Below are positions 36,924-47,261 of a stretch of DNA of 64,000 nucleotides, in pieces. The notes under the pieces were generated by a model that was not told where the DNA came from, did no database searches, and worked only from the letters and a program-made list of their open reading frames with translations. The first letter of the stretch is position 1. The number at the start of each line of letters is the position of its first letter. A program made the translations under genes and the position numbers. The stretch is from Cantharellus purpuraceus (lineage: Eukaryota; Basidiomycota; Agaricomycetes; Cantharellales; Hydnaceae). The stretch lies in the NCBI GenBank assembly GCA_025174535.1, contig JALBUN010000005.1, positions 62,001 to 126,000 on the forward strand, in the 5' to 3' direction.

Positions 36924-39900
36924 TTAAAGGTTCATAAGGGGGCCAGGTTTGTCTGGATAAGCAGAGTGAAAGTCAGAGACGGATTCGGATGCATGATCGA
37001 GTTCGGACGCAGAGATCCATGAGGACTCTTCATCGGTGCCTTTGTATCCAGTCCATTTGACTAAGTACTGGAGCTTGCACTTGTATCGGCAGTCGATCTT
37101 CAAGTCCAGGATCTCAGAGATCTTATATTCATTGTCTCCTTCAATGATGATTGGGGATGTGGGGGTTGCATGCAACTGGAGATCTCGTTCATAGTAGCAG
37201 GTTCGAGCATTGATATATGGAAAACCGGATGAACTGCTCGGAAGTGGTCAGGGAGGCAGAGGGTGAAGGACCTGCTGCCTGCACGAGCAATGACCTCATA
37301 AGGACCTAAGTATTTCTCAGAGAGTTTCTTCGATGGACGGGTGATCCGGAAGTGTTCAGCCTTAACAAATACTTTGTCTCTGATTTGCAGGTCTGGAGCT
37401 GGAATGCGGCGTTGGTCTGCGGAGACTTGATATTGTTTCTGGGCATCGGAAATGGTTTCTCGGAGATGTTGGTGTAGTTGATCAAGGTCAGTTATGAATT
37501 GGCAGGCTTTGGTGGAGGCAAGTTCTTTCTCAGGGTGGACGGAGATGTTCAGATGGTAGCTTTTATTAGCAAAGAACGGAGAGATGCCAGTAGTTGCGTT
37601 TGGTGTGTTGTTGTAGGCAAACTCTGCTATCAGAAGTAGGTCAGCCCAGTTGTCTTGTTGATAGTTACAATAGATTTGGAGGTATTGTTCCAGGGACTGA
37701 TTCATTCGTTCTGTTTGTCCGTCTCCTTCAGGGTGGTATCCGGAGGTGAAATGAAGCTTCATGTCAAGAGCCTTTCCTAATGTGCGGAAGAAGGAGGACA
37801 CGAACTCTGAGCCCCAATCGGATGTGACATGCAATGGGACTCCATGTTTAGAGAATACGTGGAGAACGAACAATTTAGCTAGTGAGGTGGAGGTGATGGT
37901 GTCATGCATCGGAATGAATAGTGACTGTTTGGTGAACCTGTCAACAATCACGAGTATGGTATCATATCCAAGCAATGGGGGGAGCTTCTCTATGAAATCC
38001 ATGGAGATGGAGTTCCATGGTTGCTCCGGGACTGGAAGTTGCTTAAGTGTTCCATAGGGTTTGTGCCTTTGTGATTTTGAGTGCATACACATGGTGCAGG
38101 AGTTACAGTAGTGTTGAATGTATTCTTGCATTTTTGGCCATACATAGTCTTGTTGGATTAATCCTTGTGTGCAATTTTGCCCGAAATGGCCCGAGATCGG
38201 GTGATCATGGTAATACTGCAAAACTTGGAGTCGGAGGCCGTTGGCGTCAGGGACGTATGTCTGGTTGTTGTGTCGGAGGTGTCCTTCGGGGTCAAGTGAC
38301 CATTTTGGATCGGAAGGGTCGTCCAAGTGTTTAACTGCAACAGGATCAGATCGGAGTGATGAGCGGATGTTGGAGCGGAGTTGGTTGATATCCATAATGG
38401 TGACAGCTCGGAGGGTGGGAGTCATGAGGGTGGATGCTCATAGGGACAATGCCAGCTGCTCGTTAGTAAACACAGGGCGAAAGTTGTGAGGGTTTACAGT
38501 GGCATAGTCACTATTCCCCTCTTTAGGGTAGACGTCCCATCGTCTAGTTAAAGCATCAGGCTTTGCTCCGAGTCGACCAGGATGGAAACGGATAATGAGA
38601 TTGAACTGAGATAGGTATTCGGACCATTGGACTTGTCTCTGGGTGAGCAGTTTTGTTGTGGAGAAGTATTCCAAGTTTTTGTGGTCAGTTATGATGTCCA
38701 CTGGATCGGAGGGGCCTTCAAGGTAGTGTCTCCATATCTGGAAGGCTTCATATATGGCAAGGAGCTCTTTGTCATGGACATCATAGTTCAGTTCAGGGGG
38801 TGTAAATGTACACGAGTGAAAAGTGATCGGATGGACATGTCCATCATCTGGAGAGATGATGGACAGGATCACGGCAAGTGCATAGTTGGAGGTGTCGGTC
38901 TCTAATAGGATAGGAACATCTGGAACCCAATGAGTCAGCATTGGAGCGGAAGTAAAGGCCTTTTTCAAGGTCTCAAAACTCTGTCTACATTCGTCAGTGA
39001 AATTCCATTGGATACCCTTCCTAGTGAGTGAGGTGAGCGGAATGGTGATATCAGAGTAGCTGTGAATGAAGCGGCGGTAGAAGTTGGTGAACCCTAGGAA
39101 GGACTGTACGTCCTTGACTTTCCAGGGTTCCAGCCATTCCTGTATGGCTTTGATTTTGTTGTTGGACATTGTCAACCCTGCCAGGGAGAGGATATAGCCT
39201 AGGTATTCGACTGAGTCGGAGTGGAATTTGCATTTGTCAGCGCGGGCGAAGAGGCCATGTTTTTGGAGGCGTCAGAGTACCTCTCAGACATGTGTCTGAT
39301 GTTCTTCTTCATTGTCCGAATATACCAAAATGTTGTCTAAGTAAATGAGGACAGTCACATCGAGGAGGTCGGCGAAGGTATCATTCATGAACCTCTGGAA
39401 GGCGGCTGGAGCATTGGTTAGTCCGAAGGGCATGATGCACCACTCGAAAGATCCATATCGTGTGTGGAAGGTCGTTTTCCATTCATTGCCTTCTTGGATG
39501 CAGACTAGATGGTAAGCATGTTGGAGATCTATTTTGGAATAGATCTTAGCCTTTCGAGGACTCTCAAGTAGGTCTGCGGTGCAGGGTATTGGGTATCGGT
39601 CTTTCTTGGTGATCTTGTTGAGTCCATGGAAGTCGACGCATAGATGGAGTGATCCGTCCTTTTTGTGGACAAATAGGACCAGAGCTCCATGGGGCAATAG
39701 GGATGGGCGGATGAAGCCTGTAGCCAAGTTCTTGTCTATGAATGTTCAGAGAGCCAGTAGCTCTTTTTGGGATAGCGTAGATAGGGCCAAGCAGAGGGGT
39801 GGAGTTGTCATCCAGTTCAATCTTGAGATTGTATGGTCGGTGTTCTGCTAGGGAGTCGGCTTTAGACTTTCTGAACACATCGGCAAACTCATGATACTCC

Positions 39901-40676
39901 TTAGGAACCATAGATAGGTCTGGTGGAGTTGATCGGGCGGAACGAGTGGTGAGGAATATCAGATCGGAGAGGTGGACCTGGAATGTGTGAGAGCCATCCA
40001 GTTTGCTTAGTCTGGCAAAGACCATAGCGACCACCAGTGATATAAACAGCAGGGCAGATGGAGTATCTATCAGAGCAGAGTCAGTGGAGGCGGAAGATAG
40101 TTTCACACCTAAAGTTGCTGGTGATGTCGGGGATGACACAGCCTGTACTGGAGAACAGAATGTGATATGGCCCAATGCCTAGTCAATCAACGGATTGTAG
40201 CGGGTGAGCCAGTTATGTCTGAGAACCACAGAACAGCTGGAGTCAAGTGGAGTAACATAGAATGTAAGGTTCTGGATTTCTCCAACAGAAAAACAGATAG
40301 ACAGATCTATAGCTCATGAAATAACAGCATTAGTAGTGCCATCAAATAATCAGAGTGATATCAGAGTTATGGTGTATGTATGGAGTTTATGTAAATCGGA
40401 AAAAGAGGAATCAAGGAAACAGTGAGTAGAACTGGAGTCAATTAATGCTTGAATAGCGGTATTGGGAATGGAGTTGGAGTAGACGAGGAGGGTAAGGGAG
40501 TTGGAGTGGGAAAGAGCGGATGCGTTCAGGCAGACCTTGTTTGTCATACAGGGAGTACCAACGCAGCCCTCAGCCTGTATGGAGGCTATAGGACTGCTTA
40601 CTATTTTTTTGGGTCCATCGTGGTGTTGGCAGCATGGCCCTTTGCCTTTGCTGCAGATGAGGTTGCCTTGTTGCAA
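36924..40676 (-). pseudogene. Chromovirus pol 1, degenerate
   Basis: Order from the N-terminus: protease (I-D-S-S-S-T-H-C-F near 40440, where the usual D-S-G reads D-S-S), reverse transcriptase, RNase H (L-E-T-D-T-S-N-Y-A), HHCC and integrase core, and a chromodomain (Y-L-V-K-W-T-G-Y at about 37030-37080). The RT box reads [10 protein letters not shown], with the second catalytic Asp changed to Asn (codon at 39332-39334, GAC to AAC). Copy 2 keeps Y-L-D-D. The integrase catalytic D and E are present, with S-D-W-G-S-E-F in place of the usual S-D-R-G-S-E-F. The frame is broken at about 39290, near 39730, and at a TGA at 38438-38440 that copy 2 shares at 48777-48779. It cannot make an active polyprotein. 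Confidence 0.9.
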
Positions 40677-42043
40677 TCCTTGGCTTGGTGGCCAGGCTTT
40701 CCGCAGAACAGACAGAGGTTGTTGTCCATGCGGTGCTGGCGTTCCTGCTGGGTAAGTTTTCCATCCTTCCCCAGCTTGGTGGAGAGGTCTGGAGTACTCT
40801 TGCGAGCTCCGGAGTTATTGCTGGTTCCGGAGTTATTCTGACCGGAACCGGAAGTGGCAGCATTACCAGTGTTTGACTTCTGGCCTGAGTTGGCGGTGGT
40901 CCTCTTATCAGACCCCTTGTTGGACTTTGGGGTCTTGTCCAATGATTTGTCCGATTTGTTGTTGGCCAAATTTTCATGGGAGACCTCGGATTGACATTCC
41001 CAATAATGGGCATTGATGGATTGGGCGAGCTTGCGGAGGTTAACCAAAGTATCTGGCTTACCGACGCGTGATATCTCGTCCTTGATGCGGGATGGGAGTC
41101 CAATGTAAGACACTTGTTCAGAAATGCAACAAATACGTATATACAACCTATTTTCCTCAAATTTTATACAATACACTTCAATTCAAACTTATTTTCATAT
41201 TTCAACATGATTCTCAAATTTTACACAATATACTAGATTAAAACATATTGTGATATTTTGGCATAATTCTCAAAAATAATTGTTTTTTCCCCATTTAGTG
41301 GTGGCAACTCTCTTGAAGGAACATCCAAATATCATTGATTCTTTCTTATACAATACTTGTAACATAATTTGAACTATCTTTAATCCCCACCTGGTATTTG
41401 TATATCTAAATACCCTATATAATACCAATTATATTAATACAGACATTCCTATTATATCCATGTAAATGATTATGTTCATCTCAACCAAATATCTCATCTT
41501 TTAAAGTTTATTAAAATATAGAATATATGTTTATATTTATGAAAATTTCACACATCCGAAATCTTTTAAGATATCCAAATTGTAACTCCCTGGCTTTATG
41601 TATCATTGAAATCCTGATGTATATCTCCTATACATCAGAATATTGTATACTGACATGATTCCGAACAAGCGTCTAAAATTGGTGTTGGAGTGCGGCATCA
41701 CCCCATTGGACTTTCAGGGCTAGCTGATGAACGTGTCGGGGCGGTCGTGGAAGTTCAACCGGCATTGCACCAAGAATGGCTGGAGCTTTCACGGATTGGA
41801 GCCATCGAATGGGTCAGGTTCTCGGACCTTGGTCCAGGACTTAGGAGCTTGTGGGTTATGGATGCTGCTGGCGAGCAGGGAGATGGCTTGCACCAGATTT
41901 GGAGAGGGCGGGGTGTCGTCTTCTTCATTGACAGCCTCTATGTGGTCCGTTGGTTCTTCAATGACCTCAGGGATGGTGTTGATGCTGGGAGCGGGCACCT
42001 TGACGGTTTGTGCACGTTTGGAATTGGCGGTGGATTGTGGCAT
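40601..42043 (-). pseudogene. Chromovirus gag 1, interrupted by a TIR element
   Basis: Gag starts at the ATG at 42041-42043 and ends in D-P-K-K near 40601. The CCHC knuckle C-L-F-C-G-K-P-G-H-Q-A-K-D-C lies at about 40690-40735. The reading is cut by a 565-bp TIR element (41109-41673). Compared with gag 2, about 250 bp of the middle is also deleted, where G-C-T-A-G-C-T-G at about 41720 joins a much more upstream part. Confidence 0.88.
41109..41673. mobile_element. Harbinger-like MITE 1, 565 bp, TAA target duplication
   Basis: Ends are GACACTTGTTC...GAACAAGCGTC, an imperfect terminal inverted repeat. It is flanked by TAA (41106-41108 and 41674-41676). The matching region of the second gypsy copy (51389-51406, ...CAATGTAAAATTGG) lacks it, giving an exact empty site. 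It is AT-rich with no ORF. A 3-bp TWA duplication fits PIF/Harbinger-type transposition (established for that superfamily; assignment inferred). Confidence 0.88.
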
Positions 42044-42075
42044 TGGTAGGAGTGAGTATGGCAGTTCAAATATAC

Positions 42076-43157
42076 TGTTACGCACTAGGTCCGATTGGGA
42101 GTCGGAGGTTGCGGAGGTTTGGTTGGAGTCGGAGTACGTCGTGGGGGTTGGAACGGACTTGGCTTCAGTTTATGTGCTGCACCCTCACTAATACTGGTGT
42201 CTGAGATTTCAGAGACGGAGTACAACTTAGAGAGTTAGGATCGGACTTAGGAACTAGGCGTGATTCAATATTTGAACTGGGGAATGAAGTCCCCAGTTGG
42301 GCAACTTAAATACATTTTTTGAAATCTAATAATAATTACTCCAGTGATGGGTCTCCGAGGCTGACGGCCTTACATGAGTATGTCCGAGTCCGACGGGGAT
42401 GGATGTCTGGGTTCCTATGGTGATGCTGATGCATCAATCGGAACCGGAGACGGATGGGCGGAATCGGTGGTGACAATCAGACAGGAAAATGGAGACATAG
42501 CGGTTTCCAAATGGAGTATAGATTTCATATGCGTGGGGATCTGAGGGGATCGGACGGGGATCTGGGTGTTAGACGCTTGTTCGGAATCATGTCAGTATAC
42601 AATATTCTGATGTATAGGAGATATACATCAGGATTTCAATGATACATAAAGCCAGGGAGTTACAATTTGGATATCTTAAAAGATTTCGGATGTGTGAAAT
42701 TTTCATAAATATAAACATATATTCTATATTTTAATAAACTTTAAAAGATGAGATATTTGATTGAGATGAACATAATCATTTACATGGATATAATAGGAAT
42801 GTCTGTATTAATATAATTGGTATTATATAGGGTATTTAGATATACAAATACCAGGTGGGGATTAAAGATAGTTCAAATTATGTTACAAGTATTGTATAAG
42901 AAAGGATCCATGATATTTGGATATTCCCTCAAGAGAGTTGCCACCACTAAATGGGGAAAAAACAATTATTTTTGAGGATTATGCCAAAATATCACAATAT
43001 GTTTTAATCTAGTATATTGTGTAAAATTTGAGAATCATGTTGAAATATGAAAATAAGTTTGAATTGAAGTGTATTGTATAAAATTTGAGGAACATAGGTT
43101 GTATATACGTATTTGTTGTATTTCTGAACAAGCGTCTTAATGAATATAGTCATAACA
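42076..43157 (-). repeat. Shared LTR of the tandem gypsy elements (contains MITE 2)
   Basis: It starts TGTTATGAC and ends GTAACA on the minus strand. Without the 565-bp MITE and its 3-bp duplication it is about 514 bp, close to the 501-bp LTR at 52044-52544. It serves as 5' LTR for element 1 and occupies the 3' LTR position for element 2. A short purine-rich run (GGAGAGA on the minus strand) precedes it at about 43158-43170. Confidence 0.85.
42572..43136. mobile_element. Harbinger-like MITE 2, 565 bp, TTA target duplication
   Basis: This has the same length and sequence as MITE 1 but opposite orientation. Ends are GACGCTTGTTCGG...GAACAAGCGTC, flanked by TTA at 42569-42571 and 43137-43139. 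The 52044-52544 LTR carries the empty site (GGGCGTTAATGAATATAG at about 52520-52536). Together MITE 1 and MITE 2 make 565-bp inverted arms around an about 0.9-kb spacer. Confidence 0.9.
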
Positions 43158-43258
43158 GTATCTCTCCATTAAGGCCGAGCCCCTGAGGCCTCATGTCCGT
43201 GGATTGAATAGGTGAGACAATTGGGCGTGGTCGGAGTTATACTGGGGGTCTGGAGACA

Positions 43259-43266
43259 TATAAAAG
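43259..43266 (+). promoter_or_regulatory. TATA box upstream of the antisense ORF
   Basis: TATAAAAG lies 32 nt before the ATG at 43298 and just outside the shared LTR. Its position suggests that the antisense ORF has its own promoter and is not expressed from the gypsy LTR. There is also an in-frame ATG at 43274, too close to the TATA to be the likely start. Confidence 0.5.
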
Positions 43267-43784
43267 GAGGGGCATGATTGAGGTCTTATCCTCAACAATG
43301 TCAAACCCTTTGGCAAGCACGAGCATGGCCGAGCTTGAGCAGTTGCTCTTGGCCCGACGGAAGGAAGAGGAAGAGGTGCGGAAACGGAAAGAGGAGGAGG
43401 AAGCAGAACAGAGATGGAAGGAGGAGGAGGAGGCAGAACGGAAACGGAAGGAGGAGGAGGAGGCAGAACGGAGACGGAAGGAGGAGGAGGAGGCGGAACG
43501 GAGACGGAAGGGGGAGGAGGAGGCAGAACAGAGACGGAAGGAGGAGGAGGAGGAACGACGAAAAGAAGTGGCAAAAACGGAGAAGGAAAGAGGAGGAAGT
43601 GAAGGCAGAGAGGGCCCGCAAGGTGAAGGAACTTGCAGCAGCGATGGAGGCCGTGAGACTGAAGGAAGTGGAGGAGCAGGCACATGAGTTAGAGGCGGCC
43701 ATGGAGGTAGAGGAGGAGGTGACCGGGGCAGGGAAGACCAGCCACCCAGGAAGTCCAAGCGTGCCCATACGGCCAGGGACCCTG

Positions 43785-45218
43785 TGTATGGGAACCACCT
43801 TTTCCCTATCAAATTCCATTTATGCAGCACCAATGTGATATTCTTTGCTTTTCCATTCCTAAATATCAGCATATATTTGATGCTTGTACCTGGAATGGAC
43901 TTATTCAAATATTCTCTATTTCTCCATATTTTTTTCGGGAATATTCCATGCAGAACTCGGCTCAGAATCATTTATTTCTGCTGTGCTACAGTTGTGGACC
44001 CATAGGCGCCCACAAACCTTCGCGCAGCCGGCTCTCCCCTTTTGGACCAGGCATTTGGCCTGAATTCAAGCTCAGATGTCTCTGATCAATAAATATTCTG
44101 TAACTTAACAACCACAGCCTCTCAGGGCACTATTTTCCGTGGAGATCATCACCTGAGGTGTGGCTATCCATGGCTGTGCAAACCAGTGCAGAAAACAGGG
44201 TGGACACCCTTCTTTTTACCTGATCAGTGCCTAGTTCAGGGATCAGATCAGCTGATGGGTGATCAAATCAGGTGATTGCCTTGGAATATTCTACCCCTTT
44301 CCATAACATTCTAGCTGTTTCCTTCTATTATTAGATAGAACTTTCCAGAACCATTATTCAGCTCCTGATCAGTGTTAGTGCTGTGATCAGATCCTGTGAT
44401 TGGCTTGGAATATTCTACCCCTTTCTTCCACCTTCCGCAACCTTCCAGTGGTTTCCATCTATTAATAGGTAGAATATTCCAGAAGCATTAGTCAGCCCCT
44501 GTAAATACAATATATAAGGAGGCCATTCTGCCTCTGAAAGAATAACATATCATCATATTCTACCCATCTTCTGCACACCAGTGTGACTAGAGTGACATAC
44601 AGTGTCATCCTCTATCTCAGTAACTGTTGATTACCAGTTCAAGGATCTTTTACAGTTGTGTAACTGTACTTGATTGCACTCGAAGTAGTGATATTCCTGC
44701 TTTGGGCGTGAGTGTAGTATCTGCCTCACGTGACTACGAATCTACAGGGTGAGATTGTCTGTCGATAGTCCTGCCATTAGTGCTCTTGTTTAAGTAACTA
44801 GTGTGTACTGCCTTTGCAGAGCATTAGAAGCTTGAACTCGTGTGAAGCAGTTGCTAGACTACTTCACACATCGCTGTTACCCGCTTCTGAGTGCCACTGG
44901 TTGGACGGTTGGATTCATCCACCTACTTCCTTTAGCCTCTAAGTGCATTCCCCTCTTTTTTGGAATATCTGGACCCCTAAGCGTCCATGAACTCTAGACT
45001 CTGGAAGTCTTATTCATTTCTTGCTGCTAAGAAACGTATTACCTTTCTGCGTATAGTCTGCATTGACCAATACAAAGGATTGTAACCAAAGTACAAACGT
45101 TAAATCGTTTCTGGAGTTGTGCTGCAGCAGGGTTTGATATTCTTCTCAGCTGTTCATTCACGGAATTGTGGTGATTTAGAGTTTGCCCTAACACCATAAT
45201 TTTGCGGGTTCCAAAACA
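43785..45218. mobile_element. 1,434-bp LTR-type insertion with CCCTG target duplication
   Basis: It begins TGTATGGG, ends CCAAAACA, and is flanked by CCCTG at 43780-43784 and 45219-45223. Copy 1 of the antisense ORF lacks it. The right 473 bp (44746-45218) equals the block inside the copia element at 5324-5796. A TATATAAGG-like sequence lies near 44510. No coding capacity is recognised. It may be a long solo LTR or a composite of two LTR pieces. Confidence 0.72.
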
Positions 45219-45943
45219 CCCTGGAAGTCGCCATCATCTCCATTACATGGATGGAGGTGACTCATTCGAGGACGGTCACTGCGGAGGACTCACCATTACA
45301 TCCGCAGGCACGGCCCTTATTTGAGTTGGGGGCAGCTGAGGAAGACGATGCGGTGGAGGTGGAGAGGGCGGAGGTGGAAGCGGATCCCGATGCCAATATG
45401 GAGCTCAACGCAAATGCGGAGCCCGACGTGGGTGTGGATGTTGGGACAGATGCGGAGCCGGATCCTACTTCAAATTCCTACGAGGAGATGGCTTGGGTAG
45501 CTGCGGTCGAGGCTCGCAAAAGAGCGGAGCTCTATGCTGCTACCACCAAGAAGAACCTCGACATCGCGATCTTTTCACTGAAGGCCTACCCAAGTGCTGA
45601 TATGGAGAAGCGGGAGGCGGACTGGAGGGTCATATGGTGCAAGGCAGAGAGTCACGTGTTGGCGACCCGTAAGAAGGAGCTGCGTGTCGCGAGGTCGGCG
45701 ATCCAGCTTCGCAAGCATGAGATGGAGAAGGCAGCAGCAGAACAGCAGGACAAGGAGGAGGAGAGGGAATGCTTGGAGGCCGCATCAAGGAGGGGCGGAC
45801 CACCCAAGGCTCTGGCTCCAACGGAGCCATTTGGCAGACCCGGCGTAACTTGCGACTTGTGTCGTGATGTGGGTGTGGAGTGTGTGTGGCCTACCGGCCC
45901 AACTTGCCGCCTTCGGTCCTGCGATCGTTGTCGGGGTCAGAAA

Positions 45944-46691
45944 TGTTAAAAAAATAATAATTTCGCCTTGCTGGGGGTGTGTGGAGAGTAGATTTCGAAT
46001 AGAGACAGAGGGAGTGATGGGAACTGAATGTATGCGTGATCGAATTGAAGATATACTTGAGTAGTATCTTCCTACGAAGTTTGATGAAATATGGTGTGAT
46101 ATTCGTCTAGATTTTGACAATTTGAGCAGGGAGCAGGAGCAGATGACTCAAACGAGAGTAAATGCTTAATGGAAAATCAACCAGTGGAGCTTAGGCTTCG
46201 CAAACTGGGATTCGAATATATGTTGCAATACTCTGGAAGAGTATGCAAAAGATTGTAGAAATACGCGTTCGTTCTGGAGTTATTCCAGAAACAAATAGTT
46301 CAGATACAGTCAACAAAAATAGGTAAGAGGAAATTCTCTAGTCCATTGCATATCTAGCTAGGCATGTTTTATACAAGATATGCATGCTAATAACTTGTGA
46401 TAAAAGTTCTGTGTCATTTGAAACATGGGAAAGAAACTTGTGATAAAAACGAAATGGGGGGGTGGAGCCAATAGGGAAAAAATGACAAAATAAAATATAA
46501 AAGAAATATAGGAGAATGATCTGATGTGTGTGGAGCTTACAGGGGCTTCTCCTCTTCCCTCCTAACCATTTCCCCTCGCTTTCCTACCTCCCCCTCAACC
46601 TCCTGAGCCTCCTATGTGCTCCTATTCCTCCTATCCCCTCTGTTCCCCTTCTGTTCCCCTCTCCCCTAGAAGTCCGGTCTTCCAAATAACA
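45944..46691. mobile_element. 748-bp solo LTR-type insertion
   Basis: It has TGTTA...TAACA ends and flanks AGAAA (45939-45943) and GGAAA (46692-46696), a target duplication with one change. It is absent from copy 1 (36291-36300). It contains a long C/T-rich stretch at about 46545-46670 and no ORF. Confidence 0.75.
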
Positions 46692-47261
46692 GGAAAGGAG
46701 GGTGTAGGATCGATGGAAAGTTCGATCCCCGGAGTTGGAGCTTCAAGCCCCAACTAGTGGTACAAGGAGGGGCAAAGAAGGAATCGGAGGGTTGTCCGAC
46801 CAAAAAGAGGCGGACTGAGATGGGTGCTGTAGCAGCTGGGGGTAGCAGCGTCGGATCGGAAGGGGCAACGACCGGTGCAGGTACAGGGCACGTCTCTGCA
46901 CCCAATAGCACCGTGGGCCAGCTTATCAGGCTGGTTAACCTGCAGTCGGAGCACCTTCAGCGGACAGAGGGCCCTGTTGGATGAGGATTCGGACATGGGA
47001 GATGAGAAGGATTGGGTGTCGGATGTAGAGAGTGATGAGGAGTCGGAGACGGAGCCTGAGGTAGATAAGGAAAAGGGGAAAAGGAAACATAATGTATAAG
47101 ATAAGGATGAAAATGATTATAAATTTCGGAACGGAGAAAGAATAAGGCGGAGTGATATTCCTTCGGAGTTTTTTTTTTGTTTTTTGAGCAGGCTGGTAAT
47201 TTCCCTTGACTTGTAATAGAGTGGTGATGCGAAATAATAGAATTAGCATTAGTAATTGAAC

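Larger units (their letters stand above)
43298..47099 (+). pseudogene. Antisense accessory ORF, copy 2, split by two LTR-type insertions
   Basis: This copy keeps the N-terminus missing from copy 1. It starts M-S-N-P-L-A-S-T-S-M-A-E-L-E-Q-L-L-L-A-R-R-K, followed by about 80 residues of Glu/Arg/Lys coiled coil (repeating E-E-E-E-A-E-R-R-R-K). A frameshift near 43575 moves to the frame with K-E-L-A-A-A-M-E-A-V-R-L-K-E-V-E-E-Q-A-H-E-L-E. The ORF is interrupted at 43785-45218, resumes at about 45221 with the acidic and E-A-R-K-R-A-E-L segments and the Cys cluster to 45943, is interrupted again at 45944-46691, and finishes at TAA 47097-47099. The acidic tail is in a different frame from the preceding segment. 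It is convergent with pol 2, with about 160 bp between the stops. Confidence 0.78.

Noticed and set aside
41690..42191. Plus-strand ORFs of 119 and 154 codons in the gypsy gag region, and similar ones at 51665-52195
   Set aside because: They are antisense shadows of the gag N-terminus. They have no domain and no start context, unlike the accessory ORF at 35345-36772.
43301..43819. Minus-strand ORFs rich in Leu/Pro/Phe opposite the coiled coil (also 43237-43971 and 43191-43685)
   Set aside because: They are the antisense of a GAG/GAA/CGG-rich coiled-coil region, which keeps opposite frames open by composition.
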